The notes: generated by a model not told the origin, from the sequence alone. Shown: positions 33,157-43,935, counted from the first letter of the stretch. The stretch: DNA of 64,000 nucleotides from Adiantum capillus-veneris (GCA_014529385.2 CM043944.1:92975476-93039475), one strand, 5' to 3'. Made by a program: numbers and translations.

Positions 33157-33959
33157 TCAGACCTCTACTAGGATGCAATAGATGAGTTAGTCGAACACTT
33201 AGCTACCTCAAAAGATTCGGGGTTAGAAAAAGAACATGTAAGAGTTAAGTTACTCTTGAAAGGAGGGGAGAAAAAGTTTTTTGACTTTTCTAACCATAAA
33301 TCGAGAAGACATAAATGGTATAGACGCAAAAGAGTCTCCAGAAACGTGAAAACATGACCTATGCCATTAGCCTCCAATAGAACACAATTCCTGATGCAAA
33401 TAGAGGCACATGATTCTGTCAAGGACAAAATCACTGGCAGATATCCTTCAAACAAAAATCCAAAAATGTCAAGAACATTGAGAAAAACAAGGAGGGATAC
33501 TCAAGCAAAGCCAAACAAACATGACAAGGAGCCAACCATGACACGAGTTGAGCGGAAAAATAAATATCAAGAGTTGAAAAAAGATCTAAGGGAGATATAT
33601 ACGGCCGAAATGGAAATGACAGGAGAGGATGATAAAAATGTAATGAGTGTTCCATCCCATTACAAAAAATATACTCTCCAAGACAGAAAAATCATAGAGG
33701 AACAACCTATTAGGGAGTTACGAAAACAAGGCGAATCCTACAAAGGGCCTGAGAACGCAAAAAAGATAGACTTGGCTGAACCTGGGGAAGAACCTAGGCC
33801 TGCCTACATTGCAAATGACCTAACAGAAGAAGAAGAAGAAGAGATTTTATTAAGCCAGCTTAAAGAATACGAGATATCTTTGATTGGTCTTACAAGGATC
33901 TCAAGGGTGTTGATCCAGAAATCTGTCAACATACCATACCCATGAGAGATGATGCGATG
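33157..33959 (+). pseudogene. Element F protease-RT linker
   Basis: The frame resumes after D with DLY, stop, DAIDELVEHLATSKDSGLE. An open frame at 33361-33945 encodes a very charged segment (Lys/Arg/Glu; MTRVERKNKYQELKKDLREI) and then ANDLTEEEEEEILLSQLKEY. This acidic helix precedes RT in plant Ty3/gypsy polyproteins and is followed, after a frame change near 33890, by CQHTIPMRDDAMPYT at about 33935. Confidence 0.65.
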
Positions 33960-34560
33960 CCATACACATAGATAATGAAACATCTGCTAGGAAAATCAAA
34001 GAAGAGATTGAGAAACTAAAGGAAACCGAATTCATTTATGAAATTGAACACGCAGATTGGGTGTCTCCAATTGTGGTAGTACCCAAGAAGAATGGAAAAT
34101 TACGAGTGTGTGTTAATCTCAAAAAAGTGAATGCAGCTACCATTAGAGACAACTTTCCTCTCCCAATCACTGAGCATGTGTTAGAACAAGTTGCAGGAAA
34201 AGAAGCTTACAACTTCTTAGATGGCTTTTTGGGATACAATCAAATTTTGGTTGACCCAAAAGATCAGCAGAAAACTGCTTTTGCAACGGAATGGAGGATT
34301 TTTGCCTATCGGGTTATGCCTTTTGGGTTAACTAATGCTCTTTCCACCTTTCAAAGATTGATGAGCCATGCTTTTAAAGAATATTTGAGGAAATTCTTGG
34401 AAGTATATATGGATGATCTATGCGTACATTCATCAATCCGAGCTGATCATTTTGAACACCTCAAAAAGATATTAAAAAATGTCGATTTTATAGGATTTGC
34501 TTAAACCCTAAAAAGTGCACATTCATGGGTAGACAGGGAAACTTTCTTGGACATATAGTG
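33960..34560 (+). pseudogene. Element F reverse transcriptase
   Basis: Open for 147 residues from 34061: SPIVVVPKKNGKLRVCVNLK, AATIRDNFPLPITEHVLEQV, FLDGFLGYNQILVDPKDQQK, AYRVMPFGLTNALSTFQRLM and the catalytic VYMDDLCVHS box (34403-34432). The frame stops at 34502. The next frame carries GRQGNFLGHIVSKNGIATD and GVQAFMGHSGYYRRFI (34525-34680), the thumb/connection. One frameshift near 34495 separates them. Confidence 0.88.
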
Positions 34561-35216
34561 TCTAAAAATGGCATAGCTACTGATATTGAAAAAATTCATG
34601 TCATTGCTGAATTTCCTAGATCAACAACAGTCAAGGGGGTTCAAGCCTTCATGGGGCATAGTGGATATTACAGACGGTTCATCTACATGTGTCACTATAA
34701 TTGCAAAACCCATGTATAGCTTTATTACACACTTTGAGTGGACTGAGGCATGTGAAGAATCCTTCATGAAGCTTAAACAAGCTCTCACCTCAGCTCCAAT
34801 ATTGAAAGCACCGGATTGGAATAAGATATTCCACATACATGTAGATGCTTCCAATTTTTCCATAAGTTGTATACTAGCTCAACCAGGAGACGGGAAAATT
34901 GACTTTCCTATTTCTTATGCTAGTCAACAATTGAACATAGAGGAAAATAACTACACCACCATCGAAAGAGAAGGATTAGGAATGATCTATGCCATTAAAA
35001 AGAATAGACATTACCTATTAGCCAACAAGTTTGTGTTCTTTGTAGACCACCAAGCCTTGTTGTACTTGGTCAACAAGCCATGCAGCATAGGAAGAATAGT
35101 GAGATGGTTCATCATTCTACTGGAATTTGATTTCACCGTGGTTGTAAAAAAGGGCACTACACATCAACGAGCAGATCATTTTTCAAGGATTGTTTCAGAA
35201 GAATCACCTAAAGGGT
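34561..35216 (+). pseudogene. Element F RNase H
   Basis: Within the open frame 34586-35218: FEWTEACEESFMKLKQALTS, then FHIHVDASNFSISCILAQPG (first catalytic Asp in HVDAS), FPISYASQQLNIEENNYTTI with EREGLGMIYAIKKNRHYLL (catalytic Glu in ERE), and FFVDHQALLYLVNKP (catalytic Asp in VDH). It ends HQRADHFSRIVSEE. This frame has no stop, so the domain is the best preserved of F. Confidence 0.88.
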
Positions 35217-36690
35217 AGACAATGATTTACCAGATGCCTATTTATTCTCCGTGGAAATGATACCTCGATGGTCAGAAAACATGGTATCATTGATGACAAT
35301 AGCTCAAGTGGATTCACAAATACCACTTCCTATTATGATTGGATTAATCAAGCAATTAGCTATGTATCAATTACTAGCTAGTAGGCTATCAAAAGAAATC
35401 GAGATGGAATATTGCTCTTATACATTAATCCTAAAGAGAAAAATCAATACCTAAGTCAAGCACATGTTACCATAGTAGGACTTCACTTTGCAGAAGATCA
35501 AACAATGCGACAAATTTTGAGACTTGGAGTATTTTGGCCGACTATGAGGAGTGATGTTCGCTCTTTTGTAAAGGACTGTCCAAAATGTCAAAAACAAATA
35601 CCACTACCTCACGTAACATTGTTTCAAATGTCACCTTTTCCAATGTGGAGTAACTATCTAGTTACTTACTTATCAAGGCGAGCATTTCCTGAGGATATGA
35701 TTAAACTCCGTTAAGAGCAACTGAAACTGAAGCAAGAGACTATGCTCTTATTGGAAACCAATTGTATTGAAGAGGTAAGGATCAACGCTTGCGTATTTAT
35801 GCAAATGAAGACGAGTATATTCTGATTATAGAACAAGCACATGCCGGATTAACATGAGGTCACTTTTCTAGTGAGACCACCGTAAGAGCAATATTAATGG
35901 AAAACATATGGTGGCCAACACTTTTTGCAGATACCAAGGATTATCTTCGAAGGTGTGATGATTGTCAACGAGCAAAAATGCCAACACGAGTAGATAGCAT
36001 GCTTTTAAGACCAATGATGTGAACTAGAGCTTTTGCAAAATGGGGTATAGAATTTGTTGGGCCAATACAGTCACCTGCTTATAGAACCCAAGCTCAATAT
36101 ATTAATGTAGCTACGGAATATTTGACCAAGTGGGCCGAGGCTAAAGCGACTTAAAAGAATGATGCCAAAACCACTGCCACATTCTTATATGAGTATATTC
36201 ACGAGATATGGACTGCAATAGAAATTGTCAGTGATCAGGGAACTCATTTCCTCAATGAGATAATCGAGTATTTGCTTAATGAGTTTATGGTCATCCATGA
36301 CAAGTCAGCTCCCTATCACCCGCAAGCAAACGGACAAGCTGAGCATACAAACAAAATTCTTAGCTCGGTATTGACTAAAGTGGTTAGTTGAGGAAGGACA
36401 GACTAGGAAATGAATCTCCATGCAGCTCTATGGGCTTATCCAGTTTCATTCAAAACAGCTTTAAATGCTATACCTTTAACCTTGTTTATGGTCTTGATGC
36501 CATACTGCCAATAGAATTTCTATTGACGACATTAAGGGTAGGTAAGGATCTTGAGTGGACTGGACATGAATTGTCAGAAAGACTTGAAGATTTAGAAAAG
36601 CTAGATGAGCAAAGGCTAATTGCCATAGCTCACATCTATAAACAAAAACAGTTTTTTGATTCCTATCTAATAACAAAAATCTTAAGTTAA
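35217..36690 (+). pseudogene. Element F integrase with two HHCC zinc fingers
   Basis: Finger 1 (about 35455-35600): SQAHVTIVGLHFAED ... VKDCPKCQKQ. A linker (WSNYLVTYLSRRAFPEDMIK) and ARDYALIGNQLY lead to finger 2 (about 35835-35975): EQAHAGLT, stop, GHFSSET ... LRRCDDCQRAK. Core: WGIEFVGP at about 36041, where Glu (codon 36050-36052) replaces the first catalytic Asp; VSDQGTHF (second Asp, about 36229); HPQANGQAEHTN with Glu 35 residues later. The open frame 36388-36690 has VYGLDAILPIEFLLTTLRVG and ELSERLEDLEKLDEQRL. Multiple stops break it. The D-to-E change alone would be expected to disable catalysis. Confidence 0.85.
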
Positions 36691-37340
36691 AAAGGGGACT
36701 TAGTTTTAGTTTATTCCCTTAAGAAACACATTCTCAAGTTTAAGAAAAAGGAAAACGGACCGTTTATCATTGAAGATGTATCTCCAAGTGGAGCAGTAAA
36801 GTTGTCCACCCTAGATGGTGAACCAATGGCTAATTGGATTAGTGGATGCCGTTTAAAGAAATACAATTTTCCGCTAACCAATGAATTGCTACAACGAATG
36901 TATGCAGTAAAGCAAAGTAGGATTAAACGATAGCAGGTTATTGATGAAGCCCAAGAAGAAGCTAGGCTTCGGGTACTCAAACGGAAAGCTGCTCTCAAGA
37001 ATCAACAGATATCGATTCCCATGCACACTCTGAAAATAGATGATCGACAATGGGAATTGCCTAAAGATGCAGTTTCAACAGATGATGAATGGTTAGATGG
37101 AATGGACCTGCGCATCAAAGTACAACTCAACAATCATCACACAAATTCTTTGGTCGACACAGGAGCTAGAGTAAATGTATTTAGTTATTCCACGTACAAC
37201 AAATCAACAAGTCAAGCATTGACGGCGGGGATATCGACTATCAAAGGATGCAACAAGAGCCCAACACCAATATTGGGAGTAGTCAACTTGAACGTTATCG
37301 AGAAATTTGCGGTCTTGCCAGGAAAGCACCGGGCTTATAG
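36691..37340 (+). pseudogene. Element F integrase C-terminus fused to a second protease-like domain
   Basis: The reading LKKHILKFKKKENGPFIIED (about 36718-36777) and LSTLDGEPMANWISGCRLKK is the C-terminal barrel of integrase. The same frame runs through a TAG near 36933 and a charged helix (EAQEEARLRVLKRKAALKNQ) into IDDRQWELPKDAVS and then KVQLNNHHTNSLVDTGARVN (DTGA at about 37155-37166), the active-site strand of a retropepsin. The domain is cut after VNLNVIEKFAVLPG near 37330 and resumes near 39240. F already has a protease ahead of RT, so this is a second one after integrase, or the start of a separate fused module. Confidence 0.65.
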
Positions 37341-39205
37341 CTGTGAGAGTTTGTGAGAGAACTCAACAAAAACTATATGAAGGAGTTAAACCATAGATGC
37401 CATAAAGACTAGGGTTTGGAAAGAAGTGCAATCAAAGAAGACTCACCCTTTCTCTCTTGCACTCACACACACACAAAGAAAGAACGCAAAAGAGAATGTC
37501 AAAACAATACGAAGATGAAAACATCAACGCTATGGTCATATCGTATCATGGGTAATATGAAAGGGTTAATGGATGAGTTAATGGCATTCAATCTTGTCTG
37601 ACCAAATAGGCTACGAATTGTTCTTTGGAACTGTAGTTTTGTGCTTACCATAATATATATATTTTGTCTAGTGATTGGGATTAATTGTGTGTACAAATCC
37701 TCTTCGTTCATAGCAAGATAACTACGCTTACATCAAAAGAAAAATTATAGTCTATGAGAGGTAGTATGATGGGATCCGGTGATAGAAGTATTTCATTGAG
37801 CCTTTCAGGGCCAAAGAGAAACACTATACGTTGTTGAAAGTGTATTTTACGGTTAATCCATACGTTAATTCTAATAGATTGTACAGAGTGAAAGCGATAG
37901 AAATGATCATCATGTGGGTTATTCATCTAGGATAGTATGTGAGAAATGTAGATATGAGAGAAGTGAAGAGACGAGAAGTTTCCCTCCCAAGCCCTATTCT
38001 TGCCCGTAGGCAATAAGGATACTGCGGGGAGAGATATACCTGTAGAAAAGAGAACCTAGAGAGGATGAATTACTAAGAATGAGAGAGATAGGTTTGGTTA
38101 AGGAGATGATATTAGATACATATATATATGTTGGATTAGAGATGAAAATGAAAACAACAAGAAATCAAGAAAACATCAATGTAGAACACATCTTACTTGA
38201 AACCCTTCGGCACCATTATTGATGGGAGAGAGAAGAAGAGGGGAGAATTCAACGTTGATTGATACGCCAAGTACAACACCTTCTTTGATTAGAGTTGATC
38301 CTCCAAGGATGGCGTACAAGAATGGCTAGTTTTCCTCTAGGAGAAAGTGTAGGCTTGGGCTTATGTTAATGGGGCTAAGTACAATTAAGCATTACTACTC
38401 ACTCCCTCAAGAATTCCTCTCATCAATGGCTTGAATGCTTGAGTTTTTTTTTCAAGGAAGAAGAGGTCCCCTTTTATAGGTGAAGGAAACCCCCAAGGGT
38501 TTACACAAGAAGAGAGGAGCCAGGGTGAACAGGAATTGGAAAAGTTGGAAATGAGCTGCCCCTGCATGATGTGGGCAGACTGGGGTCCAGTATTTTGATC
38601 ATATCTCCCAAACCGTGGCTCCAAATAAAAAAGTAAAAATATGGGCAGAAACTTCAGCACATTAGCTACGATTTTCATTTTAAAATCATTTTCCAATTTG
38701 GATTGGAACCTTGTGTAAAAAATTCATCAAAATAGGGTCCATTTCTGGCAGCAAAAGTCTTCATGTGGTCCCCTTAGCTTAGACTTTCATTTGATTCCAA
38801 AGGACACCTCATGCCATATGAAAGCATGACATTGCTCTTTGACAAAGTTTTGTAATCATGCTTGCAATAATGCATTAAAATAAGTGTATCTTTGAAATCA
38901 TGCCACCTAGTGTCCCACTAGGATTTGATTCCCTCCTAGTAGCTATTTAAAAAGAAATATAAGAAAAATATAAAAAATACATAGAATATATATATATATT
39001 GGAGTTTACCCTAGATATAGGATCTAGCTAGGGTGTGAGATGATAATGAGATAGTAGAAATAAAGAATCAATGCTTTTTGCCCCAAGTTAAAGAGGCGGA
39101 GCTATTGATGCTTTTCCCATAGTATTTTCTGATGGTAAAGTAAGAATAGGTTACCCTTGAGAAAAATAATAGGATGAGATAGAAGGCTCATTATTATACT
39201 TAAAT
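37341..39205. mobile_element. Unclassified insertion of about 1.85 kb in the second protease domain
   Basis: It separates two halves of one protease-like domain. It has no recognisable coding region and carries a tandem pair of diverged units (37499-37711, 37708-37926). It contains TATAAAAGG on the minus strand (38470-38480), so it may be a solo LTR in reverse orientation. A possible left end is TGTGAGAGTTTGTGAGAG near 37341. I could not identify matching ends or a target duplication, so the borders are approximate. Confidence 0.5.
37499..37926 (-). repeat. Diverged tandem pair, about 213 bp each
   Basis: Minus-strand translations of 37711-37499 and 37926-37708 align: LFGQTRLNAINSSINPFILP against LFGPERLNEILLSPDPIILP, with DVFIFVLF against DVSVVILL at the end. 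DNA identity is low, so the duplication is old. Protein-level similarity is suggestive but may only reflect shared DNA ancestry. No known family is recognised. Confidence 0.5.
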
Positions 39206-39724
39206 ATGCATATGTACATTATAGGAAAGATAATTATGTATCTAAAAAAATACAAGATAACTCTTGTAGCATGCGTTCCCACTATGTACGTGTCACAACA
39301 CGACAACGTAATAGTACATGGATGTTCATGTCATCATCAGTTTGTATGCTTACCAGATGAACACATGAATGAAATGATGATTCTTGGAATTCCCTGGATG
39401 CGGACATACAAGGCAGTACCAGATTGGGATACGAATCAGCTCAAGCTATCACCGAAAGGCGGACAACTCATTGTTCCAATTGCACCAAGCAAGGAGGAAT
39501 GGAAAGGAAATCAGCAGCAGAGCAAACCACAAAGTAATCAATCTTCTCCATCCTCCCGACAAGTAAATGCTACAAGTAGCATGCAAGGAGTCAGGAAAAT
39601 TTGGGTACCAAAAGCACATCTTAAGGACAAGCCGATTCAAATCTGGGTGCCCAAAACATCACCGACAAAACCAAAGAAGGTTCCAAAGATCACAGAGACA
39701 AGCTTCTCCAAGCAAGGAACCTAA
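39206..39724 (+). pseudogene. Second protease-like domain, C-terminal half, and WVPK linker
   Basis: The open frame has LVACVPTMYVSQHDNVIVHG, LPDEHMNEMMILGIPWMRTY (ILGIPWM is the second hydrophobic strand of retropepsins, about 39385-39410) and VPDWDTNQLKLSPKGGQL. A Gln/Ser-rich linker follows with KIWVPKAHL and QIWVPKTSP. A frameshift near 39720 passes to the tail ORF frame. It continues the domain broken at about 37330. Confidence 0.65.
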
Positions 39725-42237
39725 CACAAAATGGGTCTGGAAGAAAAAAGATCACTTATCTTCTCCACAAACAGGAAAACCTATCAAGCAATGGAGAGTT
39801 AAGTCTCAGAAGACTCCACCACACCATTCCACACCAAGCACACCAACCTACCAATGGCGAGAAAAAGCTCGACAAGAGTCAGTCGACAACCTACCACCCG
39901 CCCCAGATCAAAACACTTGGATAGCGTCAGCTCAACCATCTCCTCGAGCTACAAGATCCGCCAAAAGATCATACAGGTCAGGTGAAGAGTCTGCTGAAAG
40001 CTCGCTGAAACGACACAGTAGTGACAGCTCTGATAATGAAGAAAGAAGAGAACACATAGAAGAGATGAAGAGAAAAGCCGTGGCAACACACCAAGAGGAG
40101 CCCGTACAAAAGCAAGACTGATTTGAAAGAGATAAACACTCTTACCAACACAGTCACCAATCACAAGGAAAGGACCCGGAAAAGTGGGTGCCCGTTGAAC
40201 TTAAAGGACCAAGAACCAAGCATCACACTAGGAAGTAGGCTGAAGAACCCGCGGAAGTAATGGAACAAATGTATCAAGAAGCAGAAGCTATTAAGCTAAA
40301 AGAAGCACAAGAAGCGTCAAACAAAGAAACATAGGTGGTAGCACAATAAAAGAGAGCAGAGGAAGCTACTGTACAAGGAGAAGAACAACATACTCAAGGG
40401 GATGTGTCTCCTTGCATCTTTGCTCCTGTCTCTGAACACTTTGATCAAGCAATTCCAAGCCCACCACCATCACCGGTAGTTAGAACCACAACAACTGAGC
40501 CAACAAAAGAAGCAAAACCTGAATAGGAAAAAGGAGTTGAATCTACATAAGAATATGAATAGCAAGAAGCAACAGAAACAACACAACAAGAAGATGTCTC
40601 TACTCAAAGAAGCAAATTGAGAAAGAGACAGAGACAAAGACAGAAAAGGTAGTCAATCCAGCACCAGAAGACGACACCACACAATTTGAGCACCCAAAGG
40701 AGTAGGAGGCGGAGGCACCACCCTCTACCTCAACAAAGAAAGATCATCAGCCACAAGGGCAACAACAGCAACCAGCAGCTATGACGTAGGAGACCGAGGA
40801 AACACCCTCTACCTCAACACACCAAGAGAAGGCCGAGGCACCACCCTTTACCTCAACGGAGAAAGATCAGCAGCCACAAGGGCAACAATAGCAACCAACA
40901 GCCATGATGTAGCTAGAGGTAAAAGAATCTACAAAAACATCCATACAAACTAACACAAAGCAAAGATTGGAAATCGAATGATGACGTCATCTTGCAAGTT
41001 AACAAATATGCTAAGCTAATGCAAGAGATGACAAAAAGACTTTTCTCGGTAGCACTTGGCCGTAGCACAAGGGCCAAAGAGTTAGAGATGGTGATTGACG
41101 CCCTCCAAGGGGAGTTAGACGAGAGACTCAATGTCATCACCGATCTACAAAGGCAAGTGCAAGAGTTGAAAGAGGAAGTTGAACAACATCAGCTTGCGAG
41201 GGATAAGCAGCAAAAAGAAATGGAGGAACTGGGTGAGGTACTCACAAAACTGTTAGATGCATGCAAAGCAAACGATGATCAGCTGATAGAAGTTACAAAT
41301 GAACTTCTAACTACAACCCTCTTAGTTAGAGCTGAGTGGTGAGGAATAATTTCAAGTACCCATTACCGAAGCAGATACAGTGTCCATGGTCCAGCTCTCA
41401 AAGGCTGAAGAAGATGCACTAAAGGAAAGAGTTACACAAGAGGTAGATGAGCAGTGGAAGGCAACAATGTATTGGGAGCTGAGAGTACTTCATTCCGTCA
41501 ATGTCACACAACTCACTCCCAATCAAATAAATGCGCAATGGAACCAACAATCCCTGCCCTACCCTCTTATTAAAGTGGAGCTACTGTTGCAGGTAAAAGA
41601 AAGGCTTTACACTGATATGAAAGTCGAGGGCGCAAATCAAGACCACCCGAAGTGGAGGTTGAGATGGCTAAATAAGAATCCAAGATACTTGATTTTGTTC
41701 ACAAGAGCACCTGCGGCCCTACAAAAGGATTCTACCTTCTGTCTTGTCCCAAGAGTAAGGACCTGGATATCACATGAGGCATTACTAAAGAAGCGTCCAA
41801 CTTGGCTGAATTACCCTAGATTGTCTGCTCTAGAAAAGGGACAGCCGACTGAAGAATACATGGTGAAAACCCTAAAGGGCACCATGTCATTTTTTGAAAG
41901 TCTACCAGATTTGTCATGTGCTATGTTATACAAAATCTACCGAATGCTGCTCACCTACATTAAAGTGTTCAATGAGCCGGAGCAAGAAAGTGCCCCTTGG
42001 ATGTCATTCCTTGAGGGTAATAAAGGTTTGTACTATGATCTCAATAGCCAACCTTCCGAAGAAGTCCTCTATGGCTTCTATGCCAAGTGTATGTTTCTAC
42101 CATCTCACAATATTCTGTCATTCGAGGAAGCGTTCTACACGGGGTTCTTCACTTGGCGAACGAAGATATTTGCACCAGTCATCAGCAACCTCACATCAAG
42201 GTTTGTAGGCTACTCAGTAGTGGAGCTTAAAGAATAG
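39567..42237 (+). pseudogene. Copy C tail ORF: coiled-coil protein plus C-terminal domain
   Basis: This is the best-preserved copy of the tail protein. 39567-40121: basic segment with TKWVWKKKDHLSSPQ, NTWIASAQPSPRATRSAKRS and EEMKRKAVATHQEEPVQKQ. 40122-40990: Lys/Glu/Gln linker with several stops. 40992-41342: coiled coil (NVITDLQRQVQELKEEVEQH, EELGEVLTKLLDACKANDDQ). 41380-42237: C-terminal domain of about 285 residues without a stop (LPYPLIKVELLLQVKERLY, RPTWLNYPRLSALEKGQP, GFYAKCMFLPSHNILSFEEA). About 390 bp of coiled coil present in A and B are missing at 41325. It follows the second protease in F and ends 160 bp before the LTR. Function unknown; no membrane segment. Confidence 0.7.
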
Positions 42238-42401
42238 AGTAACTATGCAGTTCTTGCAAGTACCACATAAGGAACAAAAAATTAGATATCAAAAGTCTCT
42301 AATAGTGCTTAAAAAAGACCACCTGCCAGCCGCTAGCCGCCGCCGGCTATTTCAGCCCATAAGGCCGTGTCAGCAGGACGACACAGTCAAGAAGGGGGGA
42401 A

Positions 42402-43377
42402 TGTTAGTAGCAAGCTAACACAGACACCACGGATACCATTTTTCGGAGATCTCATTGTAAAACACTTATTATTTTGATAAATCCATGGATACCATTTTTT
42501 GGAGTTCTCATTGTAAAACACTTATTATTTTGATAAATTGGGAATATTGTAATTCCTATTTTCTCGGATAAACTTTGTAATTGATGAGCCGGGGCTACAA
42601 GCTTCCAAATTGTATCAACCTATCATTACCCATCTTTGGTAGAACTCCCAGATTATTAGTTTTGACCACTAAAAACCTTGGCTAAGGTATAAAAGCCAAT
42701 TTTTGTAAGTTATTATTAAGTTTTTCATAATGAAATACATAGCGTGCGCTAAACGGTGCTCACTCCTCTCCCTCTCTTGCTTCCTACTCCCTCCTCGGTT
42801 GTCACATTGCAGTCGCGTTTGTTGCATTGCAACCGTAGGTAAGAGATCTACGAATTGACGTATACACATCACAGTAATTTGTAGTTTTTGGCATCGCTGA
42901 CCAGCGGCCTAATTCATCATAACTAGGAATATACACTTTCAAATCAAAAACTAAGCATAGGTGGGGTATTGGGGTATCATTGCTAAGCATTTTAGATGCA
43001 TTTTGGGTCGAAAATGACTAGGTCAACAATCCACTACTGTTAATAATCGCGATTTTGGAACTTGACCTAAAGTGGGGTTTGAGACCATAATCATGTGTGC
43101 TTAGGTTTTTTAAACATGTCCCAGAAGTTTCATTACGTTTGGATGTCGTTTGATGCTGCAACGGATGTGATTTGTTTGCCGATCTTTTAGTGATTTCTGT
43201 CACTTGAGTGTAGCATGAGTTAGATGCGAGTTGTTATTCGTTTTCGAGAGATTGACACCCTCTTGTTGCCTCTATGCACTAGTCAAGTCAGCTTCATCCC
43301 ATGGATTGAGAATTTAATCGTGGTTCTTGCTAATATTGCAATAAGATAAGATAGTGAGGTTAGACATGCGTCCCACA
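42402..43377 (+). repeat. LTR of copy C / element F (3'), 976 bp
   Basis: It begins TGTTAGTAGCAAGCTAACAC after the purine tract GAAGGGGGGAA, and ends GCGTCCCACA. It is homologous to 10194-11113 throughout. It contains a local duplication of about 60 bp at its start (GGATACCATTTTTCGGAG and GGATACCATTTTTTGGAG, 42430 and 42486). TATA box at 42688-42694. Confidence 0.88.
42688..42694 (+). promoter_or_regulatory. TATA box of the copy C LTR
   Basis: TATAAAA in AAGGTATAAAAGCCAATTTT, at the same place as in the copy B LTR. Confidence 0.65.
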
Positions 43378-43935
43378 TGGTGTAACACTAGGATGCAAGG
43401 GTAGCCTCATGACATCCTTGTGGCTATCGAGGGCATATATTGCCATCAAACTAAATTTTGAGCCTCAATTGTGTATGCTATTCTAGAAGAATGGTGCAAG
43501 GCTAGCCTCATGATATCCTTATGGCTACCAAGGGCAAGAGGCTCGACCCTCACCTGCATATGCTAGTATAGCCATATCATGCAATTCTCTTAGGCTAGCT
43601 TTATGACATCTGTGTGTCTATTAAGGGCATAGAACAATACCTTTAGGTTTGAATTTAAGTTCAAGCCTCAAGTTCACATGCTAGTATAAAGGATAAGCCT
43701 CATGAAATCATTGTGGCTACCAAGGGGAAGAGGTTCAAACTTAAATTGGAGCTTGACATTTATATGATAGTGTAGCACTAGCGTGCAAACCTAGACTTCT
43801 GACACCCTTATGGCTACCAAGGGCATAGAACAAGACATTTATGTTCAAATTTAAGTTCAAATTTCAAGTGCATATTCTAGTGTATGAATAGTATAAGGAT
43901 AAGCCTAATGAAATCATTGTGGCTACGGTAGTCAT
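43378..43935 (+). repeat. Minisatellite, about six units of ~100 bp
   Basis: The motif CTCATGACATCCTTGTGGCT followed by an AGGGCAtag-like segment recurs with variation near 43407, 43508, 43601, 43699, 43799 and 43908, i.e. every 94-110 bp. Units are diverged (ATGATATCC, ATGACATCT, ATGAAATCA). It begins directly at the end of the LTR, so it is the DNA into which that element inserted, or an adjacent old satellite. No coding sense is seen. Confidence 0.75.

Larger units (their letters stand above)
11114..43377 (+). mobile_element. Element F: Ty3/gypsy LTR retrotransposon (interrupted)
   Basis: On the + strand this has gag (11114-12060), protease (12463-12935), RT (33960-34560), RNase H (34560-35216), integrase (35400-36930), a second protease-like domain split by an insertion (37021-37356 and 39206-39450), the tail ORF (39480-42237), a purine tract and an LTR (42402-43377). 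Element D (13009-33156) splits it between protease and RT. The order protease-RT-RNase H-integrase is that of Ty3/gypsy. The protease-like domain and coiled-coil ORF after integrase are unusual. Its own 5' LTR cannot be separated from the copy B LTR, which abuts its gag. Every domain has stops or frameshifts. Confidence 0.75.

Noticed and set aside
36711-36998. Minus-strand ORF of 95 codons
   Set aside because: Antisense to the integrase C-terminus, which has recognisable family motifs on the + strand.
43378-43935. Possible CRISPR-like array
   Set aside because: The repeats are long, diverged and without constant spacers, and the context is a plant genome; it is a minisatellite.
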